A stretch of 64,000 bases of DNA from Gnetum montanum (Eukaryota; Streptophyta; Gnetopsida; Gnetales; Gnetaceae): positions 878,616-942,615 of the forward strand of contig MNCI01011145.1 in NCBI GenBank assembly GCA_015680685.1, read 5' to 3'. A program made the translations under genes and the position numbers. Position 1 is the first letter of the stretch. Each line of letters begins with the position of its first letter. Below, in pieces: positions 35,238-46,255 of this stretch. The notes beneath the pieces were generated by a model. The model was given only the letters and a program-made list of their open reading frames with translations, searched no databases and was not told the DNA's origin.

Positions 35238-35725
35238 GTGTTTAATTGGATTCATGTAGGAAACTTTCCCAGGAAATTAGCTGATCCTAGAAGTCCTTTG
35301 ATTTATTTGCAAATTTTTGGGAATGAACCGTGCAAGGCTCTTCTCGATTTCGATTCTAGTGTTAATTTGATTTCTCATGAGATGTACACTACCTGGAACC
35401 TACCTCCTCTCAAGAAGAGCAACATCATATTGGAATTGGTAGACCAATCCATCATTGTTCCATTGGAATTGGTAGAAGACATTGTGACCATTGTTTGTGG
35501 GTGCCATATCTTGCCAATTTCTTGGCAATTAGAGTGGAGAATTGCAAAGGAGACTTCTCAATAATTATGGGAAGGGCATGGATGAGCACTGTAGATGCAA
35601 GAATGGGCATAAGAGATCTTTCCCTAGAAATCTCTAAAGAAAGAGCATTTGGAAAGATCCAAAAGAAGAGAGTTTCATGCATCACGTACAACGATAGTGA
35701 GTGCAATTGTGTGCAAAAGCTTTAG
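35238..35725 (+). pseudogene. Protease of element C, frameshifted
   Basis: Frame 1 (35238 on) carries RKLADPRSPLIYLQIFGN and the catalytic loop ALLDFDSSVNLISHEM, with the Asp kept but Gly changed to Asp. It then runs through KKSNIILELVDQSIIVPLEL. At about 35505 the reading moves to another frame, which gives DFSIIMGRAWMSTVDARMG. The two halves together cover the length seen in A. Confidence 0.8.
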
Positions 35726-35969
35726 GCCATAAAGCAAGCATCTATCTCTGCAGGTAAGTAGTGTGCACCAGAAGTAGAAATTCAAAGGTTTCTATATGTA
35801 GCAGCCACAAAATAGGAGGGCACCCAGTGGCTAACTGTTGATTTAGAAAGTAGCACACTTTACATGAAACTAGCTAAGAGCCTGACATGTGAGTATGTCA
35901 CAAGCATGGATGAAGTCGAGAAAGTTCATCACCAACTCTTTGAAGATACAAATGATGATACCCATTGGG

Positions 35970-37050
35970 GAGAGTTGGAAATTCCTGATCAATTTAAACA
36001 AGAATCCCTTGAACTAAAAATGTTACTGACTGGAATGGAATAAGTATTTTTGAAAAATAAGAAGCTGGTTATAATCAATGCAAGACTTGCTCTAGAATAG
36101 AAAGAGATGTTGTTGAAGGTACTTGAAAGATGGTTAGTAGCTTTTGCTTAGTCATATCCTAAACTCATACGAATTGATCCTAGGATATGCCAACATCACA
36201 TTGACACTAACCTAGCCATGAAGCCAAAATGACAACCACAGAGGCGGTTGAATCCTAAATTGAAGTAAATTGTCAAAGAGGAAATTGAGTAACTCCTCAA
36301 GGTAGGGTTTATTTATCCCATTGTGGATAGTGAGTGGGTTAGCCCACTCATAATTGTGCCAAGAAAAGGTGGCAAGTGGCAGGTCTACATTGATTTCAGG
36401 TTGCTAAATATGGCAACATTTAAGGATCATTTTCCATTATCATTTGTTGACCAAGTGCTAGACACAATATTAGGGAATTGCTTCTACAACTTCCTAGATG
36501 GTTATAGTGGCCATAACCAAATTCAAATTACACTAGAGGACCAAGAAAAGATAATTTTCATGAGTTCTTGGGGGACTTTTGCATATCAGAAGATGTCGTT
36601 TGGTCTATGTGATGATCCTGCCACATTTCAATGCCTGGTCCTAAGCATCTTTTAATAGCATATTAGTAGTGGTGTTGAAGTCTTCATGAATGACTTCTCC
36701 ACCTATGGAGCTACATTTGAGTAAGCCTTGGACCATCTTGAGAAAGTGCTAAAATGGTGTGTTGAAACCAACTCGTAGCTCAAGTGGTAGAAAAGTCACC
36801 TCATGGTCTAGGAGGACATTGTACTAGGGCACAAAATCTCACAAGCAAGAATTGAGGTGGACCCTAAAAAATAAGGGTCATCCAAGGAATAACCCGCTAG
36901 CCAGAAATAGTTAAAGATGTTTGATCATTCCTTGGACATATTGGCTACTATTGGCACTTCATAGAGAATTTCTCTAAGATCTCAAAGCTGTTGGTGAAGC
37001 TAATAAAGAAAGATGCTCCTTTTTTCTAGATCCTGAAATGTGAAAAAGCG
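35970..37050 (+). pseudogene. Reverse transcriptase of element C
   Basis: Motifs in order: the entry region ending WVSPLIIVPRKGGKWQV (about 36335), DFRLLNMATFKDHFPL, FLDGYSGHNQIQI (about 36490), MSFGLCDDPATFQ (about 36595) and the catalytic motif as VFMNDFSTYG (about 36680), where the family has MDD. The first Asp of the pair is therefore Asn. Thumb and connection with LDHLEKVL and LGHKIS follow up to about 36900. In-frame stops include the TAA after VLSIF (near 36653). Confidence 0.85.
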
Positions 37051-37079
37051 TTCTAGCAACTGAAAAAGAAGCTTGTAGA

Positions 37080-37480
37080 AACTCCAAACCTACAAGCATC
37101 CAACTGGTCCAGACCATTTCATATTATGATAGACACATCAAATTATGCCTTGGGGGCTATGCTGATGCACTTAGATGATAAGAAACAACCATACTACATC
37201 CACTATGCTAGCTGAAGCATTATGGGTGCACAATTGAACTACACCACAACAGAGAAAGAATTGATGGTTGTGGTGTTTGCTCTAGAAAATTTTAGGCACT
37301 ATGTGCTTGGATATAAGGTGTTTGTACACAGTGATCACAGTGCCATTCGCTTCCTAATGAATAAGCCAATGGTGAGTCCCTGTGTCATACGATGGGTGGT
37401 GATCTTGCAAGAATTTGATCTTACAATGGTAGATTGAAAGGGGACTAAGAATGTGGTTGTTGATCACTTGTCTCAATTGT
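37080..37480 (+). pseudogene. RNase H of element C
   Basis: One clean run from 37222 reads YTTTEKELMVVVFALENFRH with the catalytic Glu, then VFVHSDHSAIRFLMN with Asp and His, and ends VVVDHLSQL. This is the Ty3/gypsy RNase H pattern. The N-terminal strand (ASNYALGAMLM-type) is at about 37135 in a shifted frame. Confidence 0.83.
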
Positions 37481-37559
37481 GATGGGACGAAAAAGACGAA
37501 GAAAGCCCATTATCTGATACATTTCTTGATGAACTCCTCTTTGCTAGGCCTATAATTGA

Positions 37560-38700
37560 ACAAATGCCTAATGAGAAAAAATGGTATGATAACATTCTCA
37601 CCTATCTTCTCACTCAGGAGATGCCACAAGGGTTGGACCATCAAAGAAATAGTAGTTTCTTCACCATGTAAAGAACTTCATGGAGATCAATGGACACCTT
37701 TATAAGGTGTGTGCTAATGGCCTAGTTCGTTGGTGTGTCCCTGATGCTAATCAACTATGCATTCTCCAATATGCTCATGAAGGTCCTTGTGGCGAACACT
37801 ATGCTAGGAGATGCACAGCCATCAAAATCCTGATGGCAGGGTACTATTGGCCAACACTCTTTAGGGATGCCCATCATTATGTTCACTCTTGTGAACGATG
37901 CCAATGAGATGGTGGAATGACTACTTGAATCGAGGAACCTCAACAATGGATTTAACCACTAGAACTATTTGACATCTTGGCCATTGATTTCATGGGTTCC
38001 ATCATGCCCATGTCAAATGAAAAGGAGTAGATCATAGTTGTTGTTGACTATTGTATGAAATGGGCAGAAGTAGTAGCCATCATCATTGTACATTCTCTGC
38101 TGCTACTTGGTTTGTACAAAAAAAATGTTGTAAACAGGTTTGGTGTGCCACGTGCATTAATTTCTGATAATGGAACTCATTTTACAAGCACTACTTTTTG
38201 GAAGCTCATGCAACGCCTGGAGGTTGAACATAAACTCACAACACCTTACCATCCCCAAGCTAATGATCAAGTTGAGGTTACCAATAGGGAAATCACAAGA
38301 ATACTAATAAGAACTATTAGTAAGTATAAGAAGGATTGGAGCACAAAACTCAATGATGCCCTTTGGGCCTACCACTCAACTTGGAAACTTCCTATAGGCT
38401 ACTCTCCTTATGAGCTTGTGTATGGAAAACTACCATTCCTATTCAATCTGAACTTTGTACACTTTCAATGGCTTGTGACCTTGACCTTGACTTAAGTCTA
38501 GCCCAAAAAGAAAGACTAATGAATCTCAACCTGCTAGATGAAAATCGATTAGTAGCCTTATCATCTAACAAGTTGCAAAAGGCCTTATGACTTGAAAATT
38601 AGAAAAGTCAAATTTCAATTGGGAGACAAGGTTCTTTACTAGAACCCCACACATGTGCCTCAATGAACTAACTTCCAAACATTGTGGGAAATACCTTACA
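37560..38700 (+). pseudogene. Integrase of element C, nearly intact core
   Basis: The zinc-binding domain has HEGPCGEHYARR and CERCQ (37770-37907). After stops near 37905, 37926 and 38028 the core reads AIDFMGSIMPMS (Asp, about 37980), SDNGTHFTS (Asp, about 38167) and DQVEVTNREI (Glu, about 38270), so all three catalytic residues are kept. The stretch 38055-38495 is open. The C-terminal part with FQLGDKV is around 38620, in a shifted frame. It is the best-preserved enzyme of the family in the window. Confidence 0.88.
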
Positions 38701-39544
38701 TTATTTATGAAACTTTTCCTTTGGGAGCCATGATGATCTATAAACCCAAGAGCCCAAACAACAAACAATTGATTAACATCCAACAAATTAAACCTTTCCA
38801 TGAGCATACACTAGCTAACACAACAAGCACCTCATCAAATGGACAACCATGCTCCATATTTGGGATCTCCTCCTTCTTTCAACTTAGTCGTGGAGAAGAT
38901 AACCAACTATGCTAATTATTTAAGTGGCTCTTCAGTTTTTCAAATTATTTTTTGTTTTACACATTTTTTTTATTTTACAACTTTTTGTTTTACACATTCT
39001 TTATTTTACATCTTTTTGTTTTTATGTTATTAACCTTTTCTAATTTTTGTTTTACACCATTGTTAGCACATTTGCTATTTCTTGAATTTTTAACACTTTC
39101 TTTTCTATTTTCTTTTATTTTGATGTAATTTTCTAACTTTTTGTTAATAAGTGCCAAGTACATTGGTAATGCATTACTTGATGGTGGTATGTACTATTAT
39201 TTTTATTTGATTGTTGGTGTCTGGTTTTTGGCTTTGAATTTTGTTACAAATAATTAGTACATGGTTTCTTTTCATGTAATAGGCAATGAGTCCACAACAT
39301 CCACCCATCCACACGCTCTATGGTTTTTCTTGTTTTGGAAATGTGCAGTCCTTTTTTCATTAATAAAAATATAATAAATTCATGACTTTGGTAGTTTCCA
39401 AAATTAGGAAGGACTCAAAGGTTTGAACAAGGTGTGGCTTCAAAGGGATTTGGTATTCTTTGTGCTTTTCTAGTTTGCCTGGGTGCATGTGTGTTTCCAT
39501 GAATTTCTTACCATTTCATGCCAATCAATAAAGGAAGTTGATTA

Positions 39545-39790
39545 AGTCCTTGCATGATGTGGTTCTCATAAAAAAATGATGAGAATTCAAAGCACACCCC
39601 TTGAACAAAATAAATGCATACATCCTCGCATAGTGTGGTTCCCATCAAGACAAGAAAAAAAATGATGAGGATTCAAAGCACACCCCTTGGACAAAATAAA
39701 TGCATATGTCTTCGCATGGTGTGGTTTCCATTTCAAAAAAAAAATGGGAATTCAATTGTATGGTGTGGTTTCCTCTTCTTCACTTGAGGA
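39545..39790 (+). repeat. Tandem repeat in 3' UTR of C
   Basis: Three or four units of about 65-85 bases, each with TCYTYGCATRGTGTGGTT-like sequence followed by ATGAGRATTCAAAGCACACC. Element A has one such unit at about 16832-16910, so the unit was amplified in C. Confidence 0.75.
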
Positions 39791-39807
39791 CGAGTTTTCA
39801 TTCAATT

Positions 39808-39816
39808 GTGGAGGTA
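39808..39816 (+). promoter_or_regulatory. Polypurine tract of C
   Basis: GTGGAGGTA immediately before the 3' LTR, preceded by GAGTTTTCATTCAATT as in A and E. Confidence 0.65.
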
Positions 39817-40667
39817 TGATGAACATGCATTTTTCATCTACTCCAATGTCAGGTACGCAACATCGAGGCCTTGGTTTAATGTCACATGTTTGACATTGGG
39901 GTGTATACCCCAAGTCTATAAATGTTGTGCTTGGGCTTCAGTTTTGAACAATTTTTGATAGTTAGTTTTTGGTCATTCTTAGTCAGAGTGGAAAAGCTCT
40001 TGTAGTTTATTTTCCTCAGAGCTAGAATATTTTCTATGTGCTCGTAGAAGGAGTCTAAAGTGTGTATGGTTCTTTGTTTGAGCACTGATGTACCTAAGTG
40101 CAGCAGTGTGATAGGAATAAAATGAACTCTTTTGACAATCCTTGCAGCACTGAGAATAGCTTAATATTTTCTTTAATGCATTTTACTTTCTCACTCTTTA
40201 TTTTAATGCATTTGAGTTAAGTAATTTATTTCCAACAGTTAATGAATGCAAACATGACCACTTCAAGCATTCATATAGTACTTGGTAACCTAGCAATGCT
40301 TAACGTTTGGTAGCCCAACAGTGTTATATGTGTTCAAGATGTGTCTAGGAAAGTGGGGAGGTTACTTGTGTTAGGCTAGCTAGGCAATAGACATTAGTTT
40401 TCAATCTCCTCTACCTTTATTCTTGTTATAGGCAATTACATCCATAAAATATAAAACGACAAAAATTCATATACCTCAATTACACTCAAACCATATCCTT
40501 GAGCCTCACAAGTGTAGTTGGGAAGACAACAGACATTCTCAATGTCATTTTACTTCCTAGAGAAACTAGTGTATGAGATCACTATAGGTCTACAGAATTC
40601 AATTGGATCACACGTAACACCTTAGTGATTCGTATAGTTGGGCATAGGGGTACCTTGCCACTCATCA
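39817..40667 (+). repeat. 3' LTR of element C
   Basis: 851 bases, TGATGAACATGC to GCCACTCATCA; collinear with the 5' LTR except for a short U3 deletion near 39855. Confidence 0.92.
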
Positions 40668-40672
40668 ATATC
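40668..40672. repeat. Target duplication of element C (right, ATATC)
   Basis: Partner of ATATA at 31659-31663. Confidence 0.65.
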
Positions 40673-40920
40673 AAATGCAAACAATTCATTGCCTAGTTTA
40701 TCAATGCACATGAAATGTTTTCAACTCTATCATGTGCTTAGGAGGTGCCTATAATAACTAATCTAGACAAACTAGTCTAGATAATTAATGATTCCAAGTT
40801 AAAGGAGGACAAGATAAGAGCATTAATTAATGCATTTCAATTGAAGTCAAAAGCAATAAGGTAGCTACCACAACCATCGAGGCATGAGGAGCTACTGCAA
40901 GAGCTACCATAGAAGCCACC
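40670..40920 (+). pseudogene. Third open reading frame of element B, second part
   Basis: Resumes after the insertion of C with CKQFIA, a TAG, then FINAHEMFSTLSCA and KLKEDKIRALINAFQLKSKA, and a Pro-containing tail LPQPSRHEELLQELP. It aligns position by position with element E (HK, a TAG, FATWFVNAKELFPAISCS; RRKEEKMKALLDAF; LPQPPLVREA). Two stops here stand where E has Trp (TGG to TAG). The protein is unknown to me. The alignment across the insertion site shows that the frame belonged to B before C arrived. Confidence 0.65.
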
Positions 40921-41165
40921 ACTATCTAGCATCACATAAGACATTTGTCTTAGTCAAATTTGTATATATAAATACATAAATTTTTGTAACAAATAATATG
41001 TTTGATTTTGTCAAAGTTAGTTTTGTAAAAGCACTTGAATAAATTTTATAATATGACACTCTAGTTAGTTATTTGGAGTTAGTCAAGTCACTCCCACAAT
41101 TTTATAAATAGACTAGTTTTAATTTTGTTAACTCAAGAACGAGTTTTTAGTAAATTGTAAGGAAA
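40921..41165 (+). other. End of B 3' UTR and polypurine region
   Basis: AT-rich, with TATAAATA at about 41102 and CTCAAGAACGAGTTTTTAGT then GTAAGGAAA directly before the 3' LTR, the counterpart of the GAGGACGAGTTTTCATTCAA phrase in A and C. Confidence 0.55.
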
Positions 41166-41985
41166 TGATGAGTCTTGATTTTGTTAGTTGCATTAACACA
41201 ACAATGTCAATGCCACAACATTAATGCATGATTAGCTTTGTTAACATACTAGTGTCAACATATAGGTAATAAATGCTTATATAAATGCATCGGCCCACTA
41301 CATTTATGGTATCATTAGGTTAATAGCTTAGCTAAACTCTTATAATTTCTTCTCATAAAAGTTAGAATTTAACACTGAGTGTCTGTAGCATGAGCTAAGT
41401 GGATTGTATGAAGTCTTACTTTATTGACTATGTACCTAAATACATATTCATGATAATAATAAGATTGAGATCCATTTTCCTTTACTACAACACTTGGCTT
41501 AGTTTAATAATTTCTTTAATTTAATTTACTTTTGGTTTAAAATATTTTAGTTTTTTATTTTATATCCATTACACTTAAATTACGTTACAGGAGTATCATT
41601 AACTTCAAGCATAGACACATTAACATTTGGTAATCCTTGTAGTGCACTACCTAGTACACCTAGCGATGGATACTTGGTAACCCAACAATGTTAGTATATA
41701 TTTAAGATGTGTACAACAAGTTGGAATACATATCATGCATAGGCTAGACTAAACTTGTTCATTATACTTAGGCTAGATTATTTTAATATTTTAGAAACAT
41801 TTTAGCTATAGTCACAACAATATCATGATCATTATCATATACATTGATTGCACTTAACCATACAAATTAGCCCCACATAGATGTGATTGGGAAGACAATG
41901 ACTAATGAAATATCACCTAGCTATCTAGACAACTATATTGGCTTGGTTCCATATAGTTGAAGTAGTTGAACATCACATATGTTCA
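41166..41985 (+). repeat. 3' LTR of element B (right end eroded)
   Basis: Begins TGATGAGTCTTG. It has TATATAAAT at 41278-41286 and segments matching the 5' LTR of B. The usual end GGGGTACCTCGC..TCATCA is not found; similarity fades near 41985. Confidence 0.72.
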
Positions 41986-43500
41986 TATCATTTCCAATGG
42001 TAAAAAGTAATTAAATTAATAAAAAACAAGGCCAAGCATTACATCAAAATCAACATGATACTTGCTTACACAAAGATAGCCGAAAAAAAAAGAAAATCTT
42101 AAATCTTAACCTTTGGTAATAAAGAGAACAAACAATTATTTTTAAAGTAATTTATTTTTCACATGTCTACTTATTCAAATATAATTATAGTGAAGCACCT
42201 TTCTAGTGGACCACTCTTATTTAGCGGGTCACATTTATCTTGCTATGGTATAGTGAGGGGGTTAAACTAAAAGAAAATATGCATCTACAGCAGAAAGAAA
42301 TAATTGTTGAATGGTTATCTCTATAACTTGACAAGAAATAAAGCATTACTTCTTTAATGTAAATGCTATTAATCAAGAAAAGAATAGAGAATAAGCCAAA
42401 ATCAATTGTTGTTCAAACATAAGCACCAAATGTTACTAAAAAAAACACACAGCCAAATAATTTTGCAAAGCAAAGATAGAAAAAAATTGAAAAGAAGAAC
42501 TAAAAATAGAAAGAAAAATAAAAAAAAATGCTAACAACAATAGGCTTCTCTGTTTGTAACTTCATTAAAAGAACAATGTGCTACTTCATGTGATGATTAA
42601 AAAATAATTCTTTTTTTAATCCTATTAAATCCAAAAAAATAACACAAGTTTTATTCTGGAAGAGACATCAACTAGTTTTTTTTTTCTTTTTTTGCATTCA
42701 TATTGCAACATTAAAATGCATAATTATGAAACGTATTACTACTTCGGTGGTAAGTACCCTATCCTTACCGTTCAACCTTTCAAAAATGGGGAAAAAAAAA
42801 ACAAGTACGGTATCCTTACTGTTCAACCTTCCAAAATTGGGGGAGAAGAAAAAAAAACAACAAAAATAAAAAAGAGAAAACCGGCGGCAAATTCACATAC
42901 CATCATAACTTCAGTTATCAAGTGGTTCCCGTCGGACCCTTTGTCTTCAAATCATACCCTACGCACCGCTTGCAAAACAGAAGTGCAACAACTGTGCTGA
43001 AACTATATCTATCCGGAGAGCAGAAAGCAATGTGTTACTGCTGGTACGTTTAACTAGTTTTTCTTCTCTGTTTAATTATTTACTGAGAAACGACTTGCAG
43101 TAATTATGGGGTTGTCTGGACAGGTAAATGGTAGTAAGTGCAGCAACGGCTCTGTTCGACCAGTGTACTTTTGTTTCCGGAGGGGCAGATCAGGAACCAC
43201 GGGTAACATATTTTGGAATTTTTGAAGACCATGGATGGGCTTCAAGTGCCCTGAATTTTTGCAGGAGGAGGTGGTTTCACTTCTATCTCCGGAATTATTG
43301 TATTTTGTTTTGAATACTTTGCTAGTCGTTGAAATGTAATTTATTATGAGTTTTGGTTACCTGAAATCTCATTAAAAATGTTGGACTGCTCTGTTTGCTA
43401 CTTGTTTAGGTGACATCTAAGAAGGACAAAGAACAGTATTTCCTCACTTACTAACTGTCCAGATACGTTCATGTAGAGGAATTCGTGGAGGCTATTAAAG
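41986..43500. other. A-rich noncoding sequence
   Basis: Poly-A and poly-T tracts with no coding motif. Short open frames at 42692 and 43128 have no recognisable domain. A direct repeat CGGTAAGTACCCTATCCTTACCGTTCAACC / ACGGTATCCTTACTGTTCAACC lies at about 42747-42835. Confidence 0.4.
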
Positions 43501-43539
43501 GTCAGGGGCTTCTCATACGAGTTTTCAAGGCGGCAGCAG

Positions 43540-44010
43540 CAGCATGATTATTTCCCTGTTACACAAAGCAAGAGCTCTAGGAGGAATGATGGCGCCAACA
43601 AGAGGAAGAGTTCCACCGGGATGTTGTGCTGAAGGTAGAAGCCTTCAAGAACTTTACTTTTAGCAGGCGACGGCTTTTGTGGACTCTAAACGGCACATGG
43701 TTGTTCTTGACACCCTTCACAGACAAGAAAGGGCAATCTGCCCATGTACGAGGCTACCAAACCGGCTTTGAGCAGTAGGGGTGGCGAGGTCCCGGTCCCC
43801 TTTCTGTTTTTGTTTTTCTGTTTGTCTTGGCCTTTGTCTCCCCCTTTCTGGAGGGGGGTTTTTTCGGTCGTGGATGAGGGGGATTTTGTGGCTGATTTGG
43901 GGGGTGTTTTTGTGGGGGTGCTTTTTCTTTGGGCGGTGGGAAGCTCCCTCCCCTATCTTTTTTGGGGAAGCTTGATTGTAAATTTTTATAAAATTTTGAT
44001 TTAATATATC
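43540..44010 (+). mobile_element. Possible LINE 3' end
   Basis: GT-rich sequence rich in CTTTTTG and GGGG runs, ending TTTGATTGTAAATTTTTATAAAATTTTGA. This resembles 3' ends of plant L1 LINEs, but no RT is attached. Confidence 0.3.
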
Positions 44011-44099
44011 CCAAATTTCTCCAGAAAAAGAAAAACAGATTTTGTAAGAAGACCCTTGTTCATACATCACATGGAATTGATAAATGCTGGCACAACAAT

Positions 44100-44475
44100 G
44101 TCAGATATAAAGATGGTGAATTAGTTGATAACTAGGTTTTCAGATAAGTTTCAGCATTCTGTGGAAATCCTGGATTATTCAAATGCAAATCCAGACTTTC
44201 AGATGATCTTCAATTTCCTTCAAAAGCACGAAAAAGAGGTGGAAATGAAATCCGAAGTTAACAAGCAGAATCAGGCCATGTATGGCAGACAAGATAAATG
44301 ATATAATAAAAAAATCTCAACAATAATGGTAACGCAAACCAATCAAGAAAGAGCGGTAAGTCCAATTCATGGTCACAAAATCAAAAAAAAACAAAGAACA
44401 AGGAAAACAGAGGAAGACTTTGACTGATCTATGGAAAAGCAAGTCATTTGATTAAAGATTGTTGATTTAATCTTT
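44100..44475 (+). pseudogene. Possible Copia gag fragment
   Basis: A plus-strand frame gives NPDFQMIFNFLKKHEKEVEM, a Lys/Asn/Gln-rich stretch and GKASHLIKDC, which resembles the second half of a copia CCHC knuckle. Stops and weak similarity keep confidence low. Confidence 0.33.
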
Positions 44476-45719
44476 TAAAACCCCCATGCATGTAACGCTA
44501 GTCAGAAGATGATGAGAACTATGGCATAAAAAAAAGATACAAATGAGGAGGTTCGCTATCTGCTGGAACACAGCATAATCAAAATTCACCATCTCAATAC
44601 ATAATATCAAAAGGGGGATGCGTTTACCAAGGCCTGCCTTGTGAATCTTTTCAAAGATTCAAATACAGATTGAATTTTGGTATTCCTCCCGAGTAAGAAG
44701 GCTAGGAAAAAACTTGTTCCTCATATGCAAAAAGATTGGTATTTGAATTAGCTTGGTCACCCAATGAGTAACTTGCCTTCTTACTGTTAAGTGTTGACAA
44801 GTTCAACCTGAGGAGTATTGATGAATATTCGGTTTTAACTTTTCAACTCAGATTTATGAATATGTTGGTCTGGATGCATGAATGTGTAGGACCACAGCTT
44901 AACTTTGTGGAGAATTCAGCCATATGAGTCTTTAGTTCAAGATGTTAGTTTCTGAAGTCACTATTTGTATATGTTGATAATTTTTGCGTAGAAAGATCTG
45001 ATGTGTGAGTACGATGAATTCAGACACACGATTCCTAAAGGCTGCTGTTTATATCCAACATAAGAATTTCAGAGTTCTATGCTAATGAGATTAACTGAAA
45101 TTGGTGCTTGAGAAATAGATCTGGTCGTGTTTGAATCTAGTTTGTTAAATTTGTTATTGAGTTTATTTTCAAGTGTTGGAACTGCTTGTATTAGACATCT
45201 CATCTTAAATGCATTATAAGTGACGTTCTTGAGGCAATTTGAAATCACCAACATGCATTACAGTTGCATCTGTTTCTCAGTTTTTAACAAGAAAAATTTC
45301 TTAAGTAGTTGAAAACTGCTCACACTTTTAAACAATGTATTCTTACCATATGGAAACTTAGTATCATTTGAATGGCAATTGATCACATCACGGAAGATAT
45401 GATAGGCCATCTAGGATATCAACTTTAAAAGTGTCTGGTTTATGCCTAAATAGATGGGGATAAAACCTATCAGAAACTATTTTTAATAAATTATTATGCT
45501 CATTAATTGTGTAATTTGATGATTTTACATTTTGCCATTACATCTTTATGCAGATACTCAAGAACTGAACATAATAAAAGGAAACTGCACTAGTTGAAAA
45601 AGGCCCTGCACTAAAATGTTGGAGCAAATGTGCCGTGTATAAGTAATTTTAGCAACTTCCTAACGCATACAAAAAATATCCATATGATTCTGATAAGTAC
45701 TGGCAAGAATATAACATAC
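44476..45719. other. Intron-like sequence downstream of BASS exon 5
   Basis: No further BASS exon (for example the GMQSSLLALALA motif of the C-terminal half) was found on the minus strand. Confidence 0.45.
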
Positions 45720-45972
45720 TTATTCAGAAGCAAGCCCGCAGCAATAGGCACAACCACTATTTGCATAATGCTTTACATCATTCCTTTCACATCAACAGGC
45801 AAGCGTTTACCTAAAAGAACCAGGGTTAAAAGAGGTGTGACCACAACTGCTGTTGCTGTTGACAAAGCCGTCATAACAATACTCAATGGGGCCATGTCAG
45901 GATCTGTCAGATACGTTGCATAGTTGGAAAGTTGTGCACCACTAACGCATGACGTTAATATTAATCCAGAAC
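45720..45972 (-). CDS. BASS exon 5, with premature stop
   Basis: 253 bases, after a GCAG acceptor and before a GTATGT donor. It encodes SGLILTSCVSGAQLSNYATY, LTDPDMAPLSIVMTALSTAT, VTPLLTLVLLGKRLPVDVKG and MM, then TAA (45773-45775). The same frame continues with SIMQIVVVPIAAGLLLN to the exon end, as expected for the family. The stop looks like CAA to TAA. GAQLSNYATYLTDP contains the conserved substrate/sodium-site loop. Confidence 0.85.
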
Positions 45973-46061
45973 CTGCATCAATGGACATGAGCAAAAGCAA
46001 TAAGACGCAGAATTGCAACATGCACAAACTTATAATTTCAGATATTAATATACTATCATAC

Positions 46062-46255
46062 CAATAGCTGCAGGGAGTTGAAGAAATCTTATAGCAATAT
46101 TTCCAAAAGCATAACCTAGCAAGGGTTTAATAACAAACTGCCCTATGTAGCCTAAGGTTAAAACTCCTGGCCTCTTGATAGCAAGGAAAAAATCTTCTGC
46201 TCTGGAGTTGACTCCAATAGCAAACATCAAGAAACCAAGAGAAGGAGTGAAGTAT
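46062..46255 (-). CDS. BASS exon 4
   Basis: 194 bases between TTTTTCAG and GTATGA. It encodes YFTPSLGFLMFAIGVNSRAE, DFFLAIKRPGVLTLGYIGQF and VIKPLLGYAFGNIAIRFLQL, ending PAAIG. This covers the second and third membrane segments, with the family signatures LGFLMFAxGVNS and KRP...GYxxQF..KPLLG. It is intact. Confidence 0.87.

Larger units (their letters stand above)
38860..39816 (+). other. 3' UTR of element C
   Basis: Short 3' UTR. It holds a TTAGTCGTGGAGAAGATAACC motif (compare A and B), the T-rich array (38930-39060), three tandem copies of the TGTGGTT / GAATTCAAAGCACACCCCTTG unit (39545-39790) and the polypurine tract. It lacks the conserved block and third open frame of B and E. Confidence 0.65.
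31664..40667 (+). mobile_element. Element C: complete Ty3/gypsy retrotransposon nested in B
   Basis: 9004 bases: 5' LTR, tRNA-Asp-type primer-binding site, gag, protease, RT, RNase H, integrase, 3' UTR, polypurine tract and 3' LTR, all in order. It interrupts the third open frame of B, whose reading continues at 40670. The LTRs have diverged mostly by transitions and the 3' LTR has a small U3 deletion. The coding frame has stops and frameshifts but long intact runs remain, especially in integrase. The domain order RT-RNase H-integrase fits Ty3/gypsy, and the tRNA-Asp-type site and the gag and integrase motifs suggest the Athila/Tat group. It has no third open frame. Confidence 0.93.
20120..41985 (+). 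mobile_element. Element B: ancient Ty3/gypsy copy with nested insertions
   Basis: A single old element reconstructed by position: 5' LTR (20120-20590 and 22165-22335, split by a LINE), primer-binding site, gag, protease, RT-RNase H-integrase, long 3' UTR with a third open frame, and 3' LTR at 41166. Solo LTR D and complete element C lie inside its 3' region. Homology between the two LTR parts (for example CTTGGCTTAATTTAATAATT against CTTGGCTTAGTTTAATAATT) ties the ends together. Coding parts are saturated with stops, far more than in C, which fits C having inserted later. Confidence 0.8.

Noticed and set aside
41986-43500. Missing C-terminal BASS exons
   Set aside because: Searched by eye on the minus strand for the GMQSS and APLALN type motifs; nothing found.
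43717-44070. Overlapping open frames on both strands near 43.7-44.0 kb
   Set aside because: They result from G/T-rich low-complexity sequence, with no domain; more likely an untranslated LINE end.
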